Source: an uncultured Oscillospiraceae bacterium
GTDB lineage: Bacteria > Bacillota > Clostridia > Oscillospirales > Oscillospiraceae
NCBI GenBank assembly: GCA_934574095.1
Contig: CAKTMW010000016.1
Location: forward strand, 1-41,017
Length of the DNA stretch: 41,017 bases
Direction of reading: 5' to 3'
Shown here: piece after piece, positions 7,065-14,062 of the stretch
Position numbering within the stretch: the first letter of the stretch is position 1
How the letters are laid out: each line of letters starts with the position of its first letter
Notes under the pieces: model-generated
Seen by the model: the letters and a program-made list of their open reading frames with translations, nothing else
Databases searched by the model: none
What the model was told of the DNA's origin: nothing
Translations under genes and position numbers: made by a program

Positions 7065-7093
7065 AGTATATGCGAGGCAGCGGGGCCTTATGA
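7065..7093 (-). promoter_or_regulatory. sigma-E-like sporulation promoter of spoIIP
   Basis: On the minus strand, TCATAAG (7093-7087), 14-bp spacer, CATATACT (7072-7065). This matches the Bacillus mother-cell sigma-E consensus KMATATT-N14-CATACAHT at 5 of 7 and 7 of 8 positions. The predicted start leaves only a very short leader before the ATG at 7047. Confidence 0.55.
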
Positions 7094-7164
7094 CCATCGC
7101 GTAAAAGGCCCGCCTTCCGTGGGTGAGAAGCGCCTTCGGCGCTGAAGCGGCCAGCGGTTTACTT

Positions 7165-7434
7165 TTACGCCTCCCACACCACGGAAAACAGCCCATTCTC
7201 CGCCGCGCAGTCTGCCAGCACACGCCGCAGCGACACGGCATAGCCGCCCAGCGCCGCTTCCAGCGCCGCTCCGCTGCGGACCACCAGCTCCGTGGGCTCT
7301 GTGATATCCGTCAGGCAGTCGCGCAGGGCGTCCAGATTGCCGCCATACCAGTCCGGAAGCCGCAATCCTGCCGCCAGCGTCCGGTGCAGCGTTTCGCGGC
7401 TGCCTACGCTGCCGCCGTCCAATACAAACCGCAT
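7165..7434 (-). CDS. barstar-family ribonuclease inhibitor
   Basis: An 89-aa cytosolic protein of the barstar family, which plugs the active site of barnase-type RNases. Family marks are the N-terminal FVLDGG strand, LPDWYGGNLDALRDCLTD (the barnase-binding helix region of barstar is LPxxYGxNLDALWDCL) and a C-terminal FSVVWEA. I use the ATG at 7434, which has GGGAGG 7 nt upstream; an alternative ATG at 7440 overlaps the barnase stop as ATGA but is too close to the ribosome binding site. The gene directly follows the barnase gene, the expected cognate pair. Confidence 0.92.
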   Translation of the reverse strand: MRFVLDGGSVGSRETLHRTLAAGLRLPDWYGGNLDALRDCLTDITEPTELVVRSGAALEAALGGYAVSLRRVLADCAAENGLFSVVWEA

Positions 7435-7436
7435 GC

Positions 7437-7979
7437 TCATTCCTCCCCGTACAGCAGCTCGAAGCTCTCGTAGTGGTCGCCGGTGTAGTAGATGGGTCCG
7501 TCGCTGGAGAACACGATACGCTTGGCGCCCCGGCTGCCGGCGCCCAGCGTGTCGATATCGCACTCGGTATAGGTGCGGCCCTCCGCCTCCGGCAGCAGGC
7601 CCTCATAGTTTCCGAACCGGCTGCCGCCGATGCACATACCCGGCGCGTAGGGCTCCAGGGAGCCGCCGCTCCACCCCAGGGCCTGGGCCTCCTTCTTGGT
7701 GATGAAATTCCCCGGCAGATGGCCGTAGGTGTGGATGTACAGCGCCACATCCTCCTTGGTGGTGTAGCTGCCGTCCTCGTCGATGGTAGGGGCGGCGTCG
7801 CCCTCATCCGGAACGTCGGAGGGATGGGCGTCATCCGGCAGCACGTCCTGCTGCTGTTGCTGCTGCGGCTCCTGCTCGCCGCCGGTGATCACACCGATGA
7901 CGGTGACGTCGTCGGCGCAGCCCACCAGCGTCAGCGCCATGACAAGCGCCAGCAGCCACGCGGTCAATCTCTTTTTCAT
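7437..7979 (-). CDS. barnase-family guanyl-specific ribonuclease, lipoprotein form
   Basis: A 180-aa secreted RNase. The start at 7979 follows AGGAGGT and opens a lipoprotein signal peptide with lipobox LVGC (Cys21). A Gln/Asp-rich linker follows, then a complete barnase domain: YGHLPGNFITKKEAQALGW, PGMCIGGSRFGN, RTYTECDI, SRGAKRIVFSSD and GDHYESF. The counterparts of barnase Lys27, Glu73, Arg83, Arg87 and His102 are all present, so it should be active. Classical barnase is released freely; here lipidation would tether it to the cell surface. Barstar follows with a 4-bp offset. Possible roles are nucleotide scavenging or contact toxicity. Confidence 0.93.
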   Translation of the reverse strand: MKKRLTAWLLALVMALTLVGCADDVTVIGVITGGEQEPQQQQQQDVLPDDAHPSDVPDEGDAAPTIDEDGSYTTKEDVALYIHTYGHLPGNFITKKEAQALGWSGGSLEPYAPGMCIGGSRFGNYEGLLPEAEGRTYTECDIDTLGAGSRGAKRIVFSSDGPIYYTGDHYESFELLYGEE

Positions 7980-8028
7980 AGGTCTACCTCCTGTTGTCAT
8001 TGCCACCATCCTACCACAAAAAGGAGAA

Positions 8029-8057
8029 AAAATCCACCCCGGCAAAGGGTGGATTTT
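8029..8057 (-). terminator. terminator of the GIY-YIG gene
   Basis: An 11-bp stem (8029-8039 with 8047-8057), 7-nt loop, followed on the minus strand by a T-rich tract. It separates the GIY-YIG gene from barnase. Confidence 0.8.
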
Positions 8058-8080
8058 CCGTATTCTGATACGCGGTGGCC

Positions 8081-8389
8081 TTACCAGCTCTCACAGGATA
8101 CAACGTCCCACTCCCCCGTCTCCGGCAGCAGCGCCGCCAGCGTGTCCGGCGCGGCGGCCAGCTGCTCCTTCTGTTGGTGCGTCAGGTGCCTTTTGATGGC
8201 GTATTCCACCCGTGCCGCCGTGCCCTTGTCGCCACAACGCCACACCGCCGCGATCTCCTCCGGCGGATAGGCGCGGGTGAACTTGGCCCCTTTCCCCGAC
8301 AGGTGGGTCTGGAAGCGGCGCGCCACGTCCACCGCCAATCCGGTATAGTACACGCCGCCCCGGCACCGGAGCATATAGACATAATACAT
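8081..8389 (-). CDS. GIY-YIG nuclease-superfamily protein
   Basis: A 102-aa single-domain GIY-YIG protein of the YhbQ/UPF0213 type. The signature is YYVYMLRCRGGVYYTGLAVDVARR at the N-terminus, followed by the conserved basic helix and the FTRAYPPEEIAAVW strand; Glu62 (VEYAIKR) is the catalytic-type acidic residue. A GGAAATC-type ribosome binding site precedes the ATG. Members are probably structure-specific DNA nucleases involved in repair. It has its own terminator, and its promoter may be the strong minus-strand promoter at 8678-8705, which would give a leader of about 280 nt containing the inverted-repeat element. Confidence 0.92.
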   Translation of the reverse strand: MYYVYMLRCRGGVYYTGLAVDVARRFQTHLSGKGAKFTRAYPPEEIAAVWRCGDKGTAARVEYAIKRHLTHQQKEQLAAAPDTLAALLPETGEWDVVSCESW

Positions 8390-8405
8390 GGTGATTTCCT
8401 TTTTA

Positions 8406-8437
8406 TTGACAATATATCACAACACATATGCTACACT
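8406..8437 (+). promoter_or_regulatory. possible promoter reading into the small-ORF element
   Basis: A perfect TTGACA (8406-8411). The -10 is ambiguous: TATGCT at 8427-8432 (15-bp spacer) or the TG-extended TACACT at 8432-8437 (20-bp spacer). Confidence 0.4.
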
Positions 8438-8460
8438 TGTTCTTGCGGGTTTCCCCGCAG

Positions 8461-8672
8461 CAAGGGTATTGCATAAAAAGCGGGGCGGTTTTCGGCCTGA
8501 TCCCTCCGAAGGGAGGTGATATCATGCCTATTACATTGACCTTTCATTTGTTTGGACTCGTCTTTACATTGAAGATCAAATGGGAAAACCGCCACTCTGC
8601 CAAGTGACGGTTTTCTGACTTTTTGAAAACTCGATTTTGACGGGCTAAAACCGCTTCGCGGCAATACCCTTG
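8461..8672. ncRNA. structured inverted-repeat element, candidate RNA or type I toxin-antitoxin unit
   Basis: A 212-bp element. Its ends, CAAGGGTATTGC (8461-8472) and GCAATACCCTTG (8661-8672), are a perfect 12-bp inverted repeat. Pairing continues inward with few mismatches (GCGGGGCGGTTTT near 8480-8492 against AAAACCGCTTCGC near 8647-8659). Inside are a 6-bp hairpin with a GAA loop (8502-8516), a 27-codon ORF (8524-8607) and a GAAAACCG/CGGTTTTC hairpin (8584-8615). A near-consensus minus-strand promoter would start RNA exactly at the right end. Confidence 0.55.
8524..8607 (+). CDS. 27-aa hydrophobic peptide with sequestered Shine-Dalgarno
   Basis: A tiny ORF behind an ideal ribosome binding site (GGGAGGTGAT, 6 nt before ATG). 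The peptide begins MPITLTFHLFGLVF, hydrophobic with alternating threonines, and ends in a basic KIKWENRHSAK tail. CCCTCC (8502-8507) pairs perfectly with GGGAGG (8511-8516) and hides the ribosome binding site. The stop lies inside a downstream hairpin. I do not recognise a family. Hydrophobic-plus-basic composition, hidden ribosome binding site and end-to-end RNA pairing resemble type I toxin mRNAs; expression is unproven. Confidence 0.5.
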   Translation: MPITLTFHLFGLVFTLKIKWENRHSAK

Positions 8673-8677
8673 TTTTT

Positions 8678-8705
8678 ATTATACCTAAAACAAAGAAATT
8701 GTCAA
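8678..8705 (-). promoter_or_regulatory. near-consensus sigma-A promoter, antisense to the 27-aa ORF
   Basis: On the minus strand, TTGACA (8705-8700), 16-bp spacer, TATAAT (8683-8678). Both hexamers match consensus exactly. The predicted start near 8671 coincides with the right end of the inverted-repeat element. Confidence 0.8.
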
Positions 8706-8750
8706 GTGGCGTTTCCCTCTTTCCCCCTGCTTCATTTTACCGGAAATCCC

Positions 8751-8779
8751 TTGCAAATACAACCGCCATATGATAGAAT
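8751..8779 (+). promoter_or_regulatory. promoter of the unknown gene at 8813
   Basis: TTGCAA (8751-8756), 17-bp spacer, TAGAAT (8774-8779), about 34 bp before the chosen start codon. Confidence 0.6.
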
Positions 8780-8812
8780 TTCAGGTTGAACGACATGGAA
8801 AAGGAGCCTTTT

Positions 8813-9571
8813 ATGGAGCTTTTTGATTACTATCTCCGCTATATGACCGAGCTGTTGGCGGGCAAACGCCCCGCCCCGGAGGGCATCACCCTGACGGCGG
8901 AGGACGAGGAGGGCCGCACCCGCCAAATCACCGAGCAGCTGGCGTCCATGGGGGCGGCGGACTTTGTGCGGGCCTGCGCGGCGCAGGACGGCGAAGCGCT
9001 GCCGGAGAGCCTTTTTGACGGCGACAGCGGCATGGCGGGCTTTGAGGCGTTTCTGAAAAGCGCCCAACAGGCGGAAGAACCCGCTCCCCAGCCGGAGCCT
9101 GCCAACGAGCCCAATCCCGACGCGGGCAAGCACGCCTTCGAGGTGTTTCTGGACTGCGTGGCCATGGACGACGGGCTGGTGCAGTATCTCATCGACGTGC
9201 TGAAGCGCCGGGACTGGAAGGAGTTCTACAAGCTGAGCCAGATCACCACCCGCATGGATCTTGACCCGGAGGAATTCCTCTACTGGCTGGGTCATCGGGA
9301 GGACTACGCCGACGACGAGGAGCGCTCTTGCGCCGTCATCATGGACGGCTGTCTGGAACGGCTGATGAACGAGGGCAAGCTGGAGCTGGCGGCGGCGCTG
9401 CTCAGCGGCGACCGGACCACCTTTGACCGCTTCCGCTGTGACGCGCCGGAGCTGGTGCACCTGCCCCAAGCCACCTACGACTGGTTCAGCCGCCACTATC
9501 TGGATCGGGACTACCCCATCCGGGCGCTGATGAAATGGAACGGCGTGACCTTTCCGGAAAACCGCCAGTAA
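8813..9571 (+). CDS. hypothetical cytosolic protein
   Basis: A 252-aa acidic protein that I do not recognise. The ATG at 8813 is chosen because AAGGAG sits 6 nt before it and a good promoter lies just upstream. It reads as two helical parts (about 1-85 and 115-252) joined by a Pro/Glu/Asn-rich linker (QAEEPAPQPEPANEPNPD). There is no signal peptide, membrane segment or obvious catalytic motif. It ends 11 bp before the YnbB-like PLP enzyme, whose ribosome binding site lies in the gap, so the two are cotranscribed. Confidence 0.8.
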   Translation: MELFDYYLRYMTELLAGKRPAPEGITLTAEDEEGRTRQITEQLASMGAADFVRACAAQDGEALPESLFDGDSGMAGFEAFLKSAQQAEEPAPQPEPANEPNPDAGKHAFEVFLDCVAMDDGLVQYLIDVLKRRDWKEFYKLSQITTRMDLDPEEFLYWLGHREDYADDEERSCAVIMDGCLERLMNEGKLELAAALLSGDRTTFDRFRCDAPELVHLPQATYDWFSRHYLDRDYPIRALMKWNGVTFPENRQ

Positions 9572-9582
9572 GGAGACAGAAC

Positions 9583-10863
9583 ATGACCACCAATGAACTG
9601 TACGCCCAGATGGGCGTTTCCCAGCGGGTGCTGGATTTCGGCGCGGCGGTGCTGGCGGAGATCACGCCCCAGTTCGCCCACATCGACGCCGTGGCGGAGC
9701 ACAATCAGGCCAAGGTGATACAGGCCATGCAGGAAAACCGGCTGGCCGCCATGCACTTCAACCCCTCCACCGGCTACGGCTACGACGACGACGGCCGGGA
9801 CAATCTGGAGCGCATCTATGCCCGCATCTTCGGCACCGAGGCGGCGCTGGTGCGGCCCCAGATCACCTGCGGCACCCACGCGCTGGCACTGGCGCTGGCG
9901 GCCAACCTGCTGCCGGGAGACGAGCTGCTGTCCCCGGTGGGCGCACCCTACGACACGCTGGCAGGCGTCATCGGCACCCGTCCCACCCCCGGCTCGCTGG
10001 CGGAGTACGGCGTCAGCTACCGTCAGGTGGAGCTGCTGGAGGGCGGCGCCTTCGACTACGACGGCATCCGCGCCGCCATCAATGAAAAAACCAGGCTCAT
10101 CACCATCCAGCGCTCCAAGGGCTACGCCACACGCCCCAGCTATTCCGTGGAGCAGATCGGTGAGCTGATCGCCTTCTGCAAGCAGTGCAAGCCGGACGTC
10201 ATCTGCATGGTGGACAACTGCTACGGCGAGTTTGTGGAGACCGACGAGCCCACCAACGTGGGCGCGGACATGGCCGTGGGCAGCCTTATCAAAAACTTAG
10301 GCGGCGGTCTGGCTCCCACCGGCGGCTACATCTGCGGCCGTCAGGACTTGATCGACCGCTGCGCCTACCGTCTCACCGCGCCCGGTCTGGGCCGCGAGGT
10401 GGGCGCGAATCTGGGCGTGCTGCCCGCCTTCTACCAGGGCCTGTTTCTGGCTCCCACGGTGGTGTCCTCTGCCGTGAAGGGCGCGGTGTTCGCCGCCGCC
10501 TGCTATGAAAAGCTGGGCTTCCGGGTGGTGCCCTCCTCCCGCGAGGTGCGCCGCGATATCATTCAGGCGGTGGAGCTGAAAAGCCGCGCGGGCATGGTGG
10601 CCTTCTGCAAGGGCATTCAGGCCGCCGCCCCGGTGGACAGCTACGTGACCCCGGAGCCCTGGGCCATGCCCGGCTACGACGACGAGGTCATCATGGCGGC
10701 GGGCGCTTTCATTCAGGGCGCGTCCATTGAGCTCTCCGCCGACGGCCCCATCCGCGAGCCCTACGCCGTGTACTTTCAGGGCGGCCTGACCTGGTATCAC
10801 GCCAAGCTGGGCATCCTCATGAGTCTGCAAAATATGCTGGACGCGGGATTGATTCAGCTGTAA
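9583..10863 (+). CDS. YnbB-like PLP-dependent protein (methionine gamma-lyase/aluminium-resistance family)
   Basis: A 426-aa fold type I PLP enzyme. The start at 9583 follows AAGGAGACAGA. ITCGTHALALAL (94-105) is the phosphate-binding loop region, CMVDNCYGEF carries the cofactor-binding Asp211, and SLIKNLGGGLAPTGGY carries the Schiff-base Lys237. This is the family annotated as methionine gamma-lyase family protein or aluminium resistance protein, homologous to B. subtilis YnbB. Its true substrate is not established, so I give no gene symbol. It is second in a two-gene transcript and ends at a convergent terminator shared with htpG. Confidence 0.9.
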   Translation: MTTNELYAQMGVSQRVLDFGAAVLAEITPQFAHIDAVAEHNQAKVIQAMQENRLAAMHFNPSTGYGYDDDGRDNLERIYARIFGTEAALVRPQITCGTHALALALAANLLPGDELLSPVGAPYDTLAGVIGTRPTPGSLAEYGVSYRQVELLEGGAFDYDGIRAAINEKTRLITIQRSKGYATRPSYSVEQIGELIAFCKQCKPDVICMVDNCYGEFVETDEPTNVGADMAVGSLIKNLGGGLAPTGGYICGRQDLIDRCAYRLTAPGLGREVGANLGVLPAFYQGLFLAPTVVSSAVKGAVFAAACYEKLGFRVVPSSREVRRDIIQAVELKSRAGMVAFCKGIQAAAPVDSYVTPEPWAMPGYDDEVIMAAGAFIQGASIELSADGPIREPYAVYFQGGLTWYHAKLGILMSLQNMLDAGLIQL

Positions 10864-10878
10864 GGGCCATTTACGATG

Positions 10879-10912
10879 AAAAGGACACCTCGGAAAACCG
10901 GGGTGTCCTTTT
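10879..10912. terminator. bidirectional terminator between ynbB-like gene and htpG
   Basis: An 11-bp AAAAGGACACC stem with inner extension and AAAA loop (10879-10889 with 10902-10912). A-rich and T-rich flanks allow use on both strands. Confidence 0.85.
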
Positions 10913-10921
10913 CTGTTCTTC

Positions 10922-12811
10922 TCACTGCCACAGGCTGCACAGCAGGTCGGTGTAGGCGCTGGGGTCGTCGATGGGCAAGCCGGCAATGAGGCAGGCCTGA
11001 TTATAGAGGATTGCCGCGTATTTCTTCGCCTTCTCCGGCTCGGTGATGCGGGTCGTTTCAAAGGTGATAAAGGCGGGGTGATCCACGTTGATCTCCAGAA
11101 TACGCTGGGCCTTCATGTTCAGGTCGGGCTGCACGGCGGTAAAATACTTCTCCATCTCGAAGGTGAGGCCCTGTCCGCTGGACAGGCACACGGGATGGGT
11201 CTTGAGCTTGGTGCTGGCCTTGATCTCCGTCACCTTGTCGCCCAGCACCTCCTTCATGAAGGCGAAATCGTCCTTGTAGCGATCCGTCTCGTCGGGCTTC
11301 TTTTCATCGTCCAGTTCCAGCTCGCCGTCCACCACGCTGCGGAAGGGCTTGTCCTTGTACCGGACAAACAGGTCGGGGATAAAGGCGTCGGTATTATCGG
11401 TGAAGTACAGCATCTCATAGTCATGCTCCTTCACCAGCTCCGTCTGGGGCAGATGGTCGATGGCGTCTACCGTCTCGCCGGTGGCGTAGTAGATGAACTT
11501 CTGGCTCTCCGGCATACGGTCCACGTACTCGTCCAGGGTCACCAGCTTCTTCTCCCTGGAGGAGTAGAACAGCAGCAGGTCCTGGACCTTCTCCTTGTTG
11601 GCGCCGTAGTTGTTCAGGGCGCACAGCTTCAGCTGGCGGCCGAAGCTGCGGTAGATGGTCTCGTAGCTGTCCCGCTCGTCCTTCAGCATCCGCAGCAGTT
11701 CCGCCTTGATCTTCTTCTCCAGATTGGCGGCGATGACCTTCAGCTGCCGGTCGTGCTGTAAAAGCTCACGGGAGATATTCAGGCTCAAATCGGGGGAATC
11801 CACCACGCCCCGGACGAAGTTGAAGTACTCCGGCAGCAGGTCGGCACAGTGATCCATGATCATGACGCCGGAGCTGTAAAGCTGCAAGCCGGGCTTGAAA
11901 TCCTCGGTAAAATACTGGTTGGGCATACGGGAGGGGATGAACAGCAGCGCCTTATAGGTGACGGCGCCCTCCACCGACACGGTGATGACCGACTGGGGCG
12001 GGGCAAACTCGCCGAAGCGCTCCTGATAGAACTTGTCGTACTCCTCCTTGGTGACCTCGCTCTTTTTCCGCTGCCACAGGGGCACCATGGAGTTGAGGGT
12101 CTCCCACTCGGTCACGTCCTCGTACTCCGGCTTGTCGTCGGGGCTGCCGTCCTTCCGGCGGGAGCGAGTGGTCAGCATACGAATGGGGAATCGGATATAG
12201 TCGCTGTATTTCTTCACCAGCCGCTTGAGGGTGTACTCCTGCAAATACTGGCTGTACTCGTCCTTCTCCTCCTCGCTGTCGGGCTTGAGGTGCATGATGA
12301 TATCGGTGCCCACGGCGTCCTTTTCGCAGGGCTCGATGGTGTAGCCGTCCACACCGGCGGACTGCCAGCGGTACGCCTGCTCACAGCCGTACTTTTTGGT
12401 GATGACGGTGATCTGGTCAGCCACCATGAAGGCGGAGTAGAAGCCCACGCCGAACTGGCCGATAATGTCGGTGTCGGGAGTCTCCTTGCCCTCCAGCTCG
12501 CCCTTGAACTGGAAGCTGCCGCTGTTGGCGATGACGCCCAGATTGTGCTCCAGATCGTCCTCGTCCATGCCGATGCCGTTGTCGCTGACGGTCAGGGTGC
12601 GGCTGTCGGGATCGGCGGCGAGGATGATGCGGAAGTCCTGCCGGTTCAGGCCCACCTTGTCGTCGGTGAGGCTGAGGTAGCACAGCTTGTCGATGGCGTC
12701 GGAGGCATTGGAGATGATCTCCCGCAGGAATATCTCCTTGTGGGTGTAGATGGAGTTGATCATCAGGTCCAGCAGGCGCTTGGACTCGGCTTTGAATTGT
12801 TTTTTACGCAT
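10922..12811 (-). CDS. htpG: molecular chaperone HtpG (Hsp90)
   Basis: A 629-aa cytosolic Hsp90 ATPase that remodels client proteins. The N-terminal GHKL ATP site is intact: NASDAIDKL (35-43), DNGIGM (77-82), LGVIANSGS (91-99) and GQFGVGFYSAFM (118-129). The middle-domain catalytic region NISRELLQ and a full C-terminal dimerisation domain follow, so length and architecture are normal. The start ATG follows AAAGGA. It is convergent with the YnbB-like gene. The leader holds an 8-bp hairpin (12836-12858). I see no CIRCE element, so HrcA control is not supported. Confidence 0.97.
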   Translation of the reverse strand: MRKKQFKAESKRLLDLMINSIYTHKEIFLREIISNASDAIDKLCYLSLTDDKVGLNRQDFRIILAADPDSRTLTVSDNGIGMDEDDLEHNLGVIANSGSFQFKGELEGKETPDTDIIGQFGVGFYSAFMVADQITVITKKYGCEQAYRWQSAGVDGYTIEPCEKDAVGTDIIMHLKPDSEEEKDEYSQYLQEYTLKRLVKKYSDYIRFPIRMLTTRSRRKDGSPDDKPEYEDVTEWETLNSMVPLWQRKKSEVTKEEYDKFYQERFGEFAPPQSVITVSVEGAVTYKALLFIPSRMPNQYFTEDFKPGLQLYSSGVMIMDHCADLLPEYFNFVRGVVDSPDLSLNISRELLQHDRQLKVIAANLEKKIKAELLRMLKDERDSYETIYRSFGRQLKLCALNNYGANKEKVQDLLLFYSSREKKLVTLDEYVDRMPESQKFIYYATGETVDAIDHLPQTELVKEHDYEMLYFTDNTDAFIPDLFVRYKDKPFRSVVDGELELDDEKKPDETDRYKDDFAFMKEVLGDKVTEIKASTKLKTHPVCLSSGQGLTFEMEKYFTAVQPDLNMKAQRILEINVDHPAFITFETTRITEPEKAKKYAAILYNQACLIAGLPIDDPSAYTDLLCSLWQ

Positions 12812-12835
12812 GTAGATTCGTCCTTTCTGTGGAAT

Positions 12836-12858
12836 AGGAGACGCGATAAACGTCTCCT
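12836..12858. other. hairpin in the htpG 5' leader
   Basis: AGGAGACG (12836-12843) pairs perfectly with CGTCTCCT (12851-12858) across a 7-nt loop, 25 nt upstream of the start codon. On the plus strand it is followed by a short T-run, so it could instead terminate plus-strand transcription. Confidence 0.5.
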
Positions 12859-12912
12859 TTTGGGTATATTGGGTATGTGGTTATGGCGTCGGGACAACGT
12901 TTTCGCGGTTTC

Positions 12913-12996
12913 GTAGGGGCCGATGCCCACATCGGCCCGCACACCATACGGCGGTATTTTCGGTGAACGCGGGGCGATGTGGGCATCGCCCCCTAC
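12913..12996. repeat. intergenic GTAGGGGC inverted-repeat element
   Basis: About 28-bp terminal inverted repeats (GTAGGGGCCGATGCCCACAT... at left, its near complement ending CCCCCTAC at right). Each arm contains its own dyad (GGCCGATG/CATCGGCC). Same family as 5803-5879. No ORF. Confidence 0.75.
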
Positions 12997-13034
12997 AAAG
13001 CACACCCGGAAACGACTGTACTTCCGGCAACAGG

Positions 13035-13214
13035 TCACTTCTCCCGCTTTTTCTCATTGGCGCGGGTGATGGCCCAGCCCGCCACGGTCAGCGCTGTCAT
13101 GGTTCCGGAGATCACGGCCAGCGTTTTGCCCAGCAGCGCCAGCTTGGGCAGCACGTCTCCGGCGGCCTTGGCGGCCTTTCCGCCCACCCTGGCAACGGTT
13201 TTCATATCCGGCAT
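13035..13214 (-). CDS. 59-aa putative single-pass membrane protein
   Basis: A small ORF with AGAGGTGAG before its ATG, 32 bp downstream of the CsoR-like gene and on the same strand. The protein has a lysine/alanine-rich amphipathic start (KTVARVGGKAAKAAGD), one hydrophobic segment (LALLGKTLAVISGTMTALT) and a charged tail (NEKKREK). I do not recognise a family. Position suggests cotranscription with the metal regulator. Confidence 0.6.
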   Translation of the reverse strand: MPDMKTVARVGGKAAKAAGDVLPKLALLGKTLAVISGTMTALTVAGWAITRANEKKREK

Positions 13215-13246
13215 TGTCTCACCTCTTTACATTGTCGTGCGCCCCG

Positions 13247-13579
13247 TTACCGCATGAAGCGGTCGATGGCGTCGTTCAGGCTGTCGATGGCGGCGGTGTC
13301 GCCGTCCTCCACCGCGTCCACGATGCAGTGGGCGATGTGATCCTTCAGGATCACGCGGCCGGTGGAGTTCAGCGCCGAGATCACGGCGGACAACTGCACC
13401 AGCACCGCCGAGCAGTCCTCGCCCCGCTCCACCATGCGGCGTACCGCGTCCAGATGGCCCTGTGCGCGGCTGAGCCGGTTCAGCACCGCCTTGGTATGGG
13501 CGTGGGAATGGGTGTGGCCGTGGCCGTCACCGTGGGTGTGGGTGGTGCCGTCGGCATGAGTGTGGGGTTGTTCGGACAT
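13247..13579 (-). CDS. CsoR/RcnR-family metal-sensing repressor with His-rich N-terminus
   Basis: A 110-aa all-helical DUF156 repressor that releases DNA when it binds metal. The start at 13579 follows AAAGGAG and gives an N-terminus with nine histidines in 30 residues. In the core, Cys56, His81 and Cys85 have exactly the spacing (25 and 4) of the Cu(I) ligands of CsoR (Cys36/His61/Cys65); RcnR nickel sensors have His at the last position. It is divergent from a His-rich protein and CooT, pointing to control of that operon. The signal metal is uncertain: the core suggests copper, the neighbours nickel. Confidence 0.9.
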   Translation of the reverse strand: MSEQPHTHADGTTHTHGDGHGHTHSHAHTKAVLNRLSRAQGHLDAVRRMVERGEDCSAVLVQLSAVISALNSTGRVILKDHIAHCIVDAVEDGDTAAIDSLNDAIDRFMR

Positions 13580-13674
13580 GGCACTTCGCTCCTTTGCGGG
13601 ATATTTTCTGCTGTTTATGATACCGCAAAACGTCGGTTTTTGCAAGGGGGGGCGGGGGATTTGCCGTTTACAGT

Positions 13675-13703
13675 TTGACTTGCCGGGCGGAACGTGGTAA
13701 AAT
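13675..13703 (+). promoter_or_regulatory. promoter of the His-rich protein/CooT operon
   Basis: TTGACT (13675-13680), 17-bp spacer, TAAAAT (13698-13703). The start site would fall near 13710, which makes an upstream ATG at 13713 leaderless and favours the ATG at 13734. The spacer is G-rich, a possible site for the divergent CsoR-like repressor. Confidence 0.7.
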
Positions 13704-13733
13704 TGAGAAAAAATGAAAGCGAGGGTTTCTCCT

Positions 13734-14057
13734 ATGTGCAGCCATGACCATGAACACACCCACGCCGACGGCGTGACCCATACCCATCCCCACACCCACG
13801 ACCACGACCATTGCCACGAGCACACCCATGACCATGACCACGGTCATGAGCATACTCACGCGCAGCACTCTCCGGAGGAGGCGCTGGCGCTGCTGGCCTA
13901 TATGGTGCAGCACAACCGCCACCACGCCGAGGAGCTGCACGAGCTGGCCCACAGCATGGAGGACGAGCCTGCCCAGCTGATCCACGACGCGATTTTGGAC
14001 TTCAATCTGGGCAACGAAAAGCTGGACGAAGCGCTGAAGCTGCTGAAGGGAGAGTAA
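13734..14057 (+). CDS. His-rich metal-binding protein
   Basis: A 107-aa protein. The first 46 residues hold 19 histidines in (D/E/T)H repeats, plus Cys2 and another Cys. The rest is a helical domain with more histidines (VQHNRHHAEELHELAHSMED) ending in a short acidic/leucine helix. There is no signal peptide, so it is probably a cytosolic metal buffer or chaperone. It is 5 bp upstream of cooT and divergent from the CsoR-like repressor. Its HTHADGVTHTH segment is nearly identical to HTHADGTTHTH in that repressor. Nickel is the likeliest metal, by context. Confidence 0.75.
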   Translation: MCSHDHEHTHADGVTHTHPHTHDHDHCHEHTHDHDHGHEHTHAQHSPEEALALLAYMVQHNRHHAEELHELAHSMEDEPAQLIHDAILDFNLGNEKLDEALKLLKGE

Positions 14058-14062
14058 GAGCC

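Noticed and set aside
8461..8672. 6S RNA
   Set aside because: Ends pair, but the interior forms several separate hairpins rather than one rod with a central promoter-like bubble.
12812..12912. CIRCE/HrcA operator upstream of htpG
   Set aside because: No TTAGCACTC-N9-GAGTGCTAA-like repeat; only a short unrelated hairpin.
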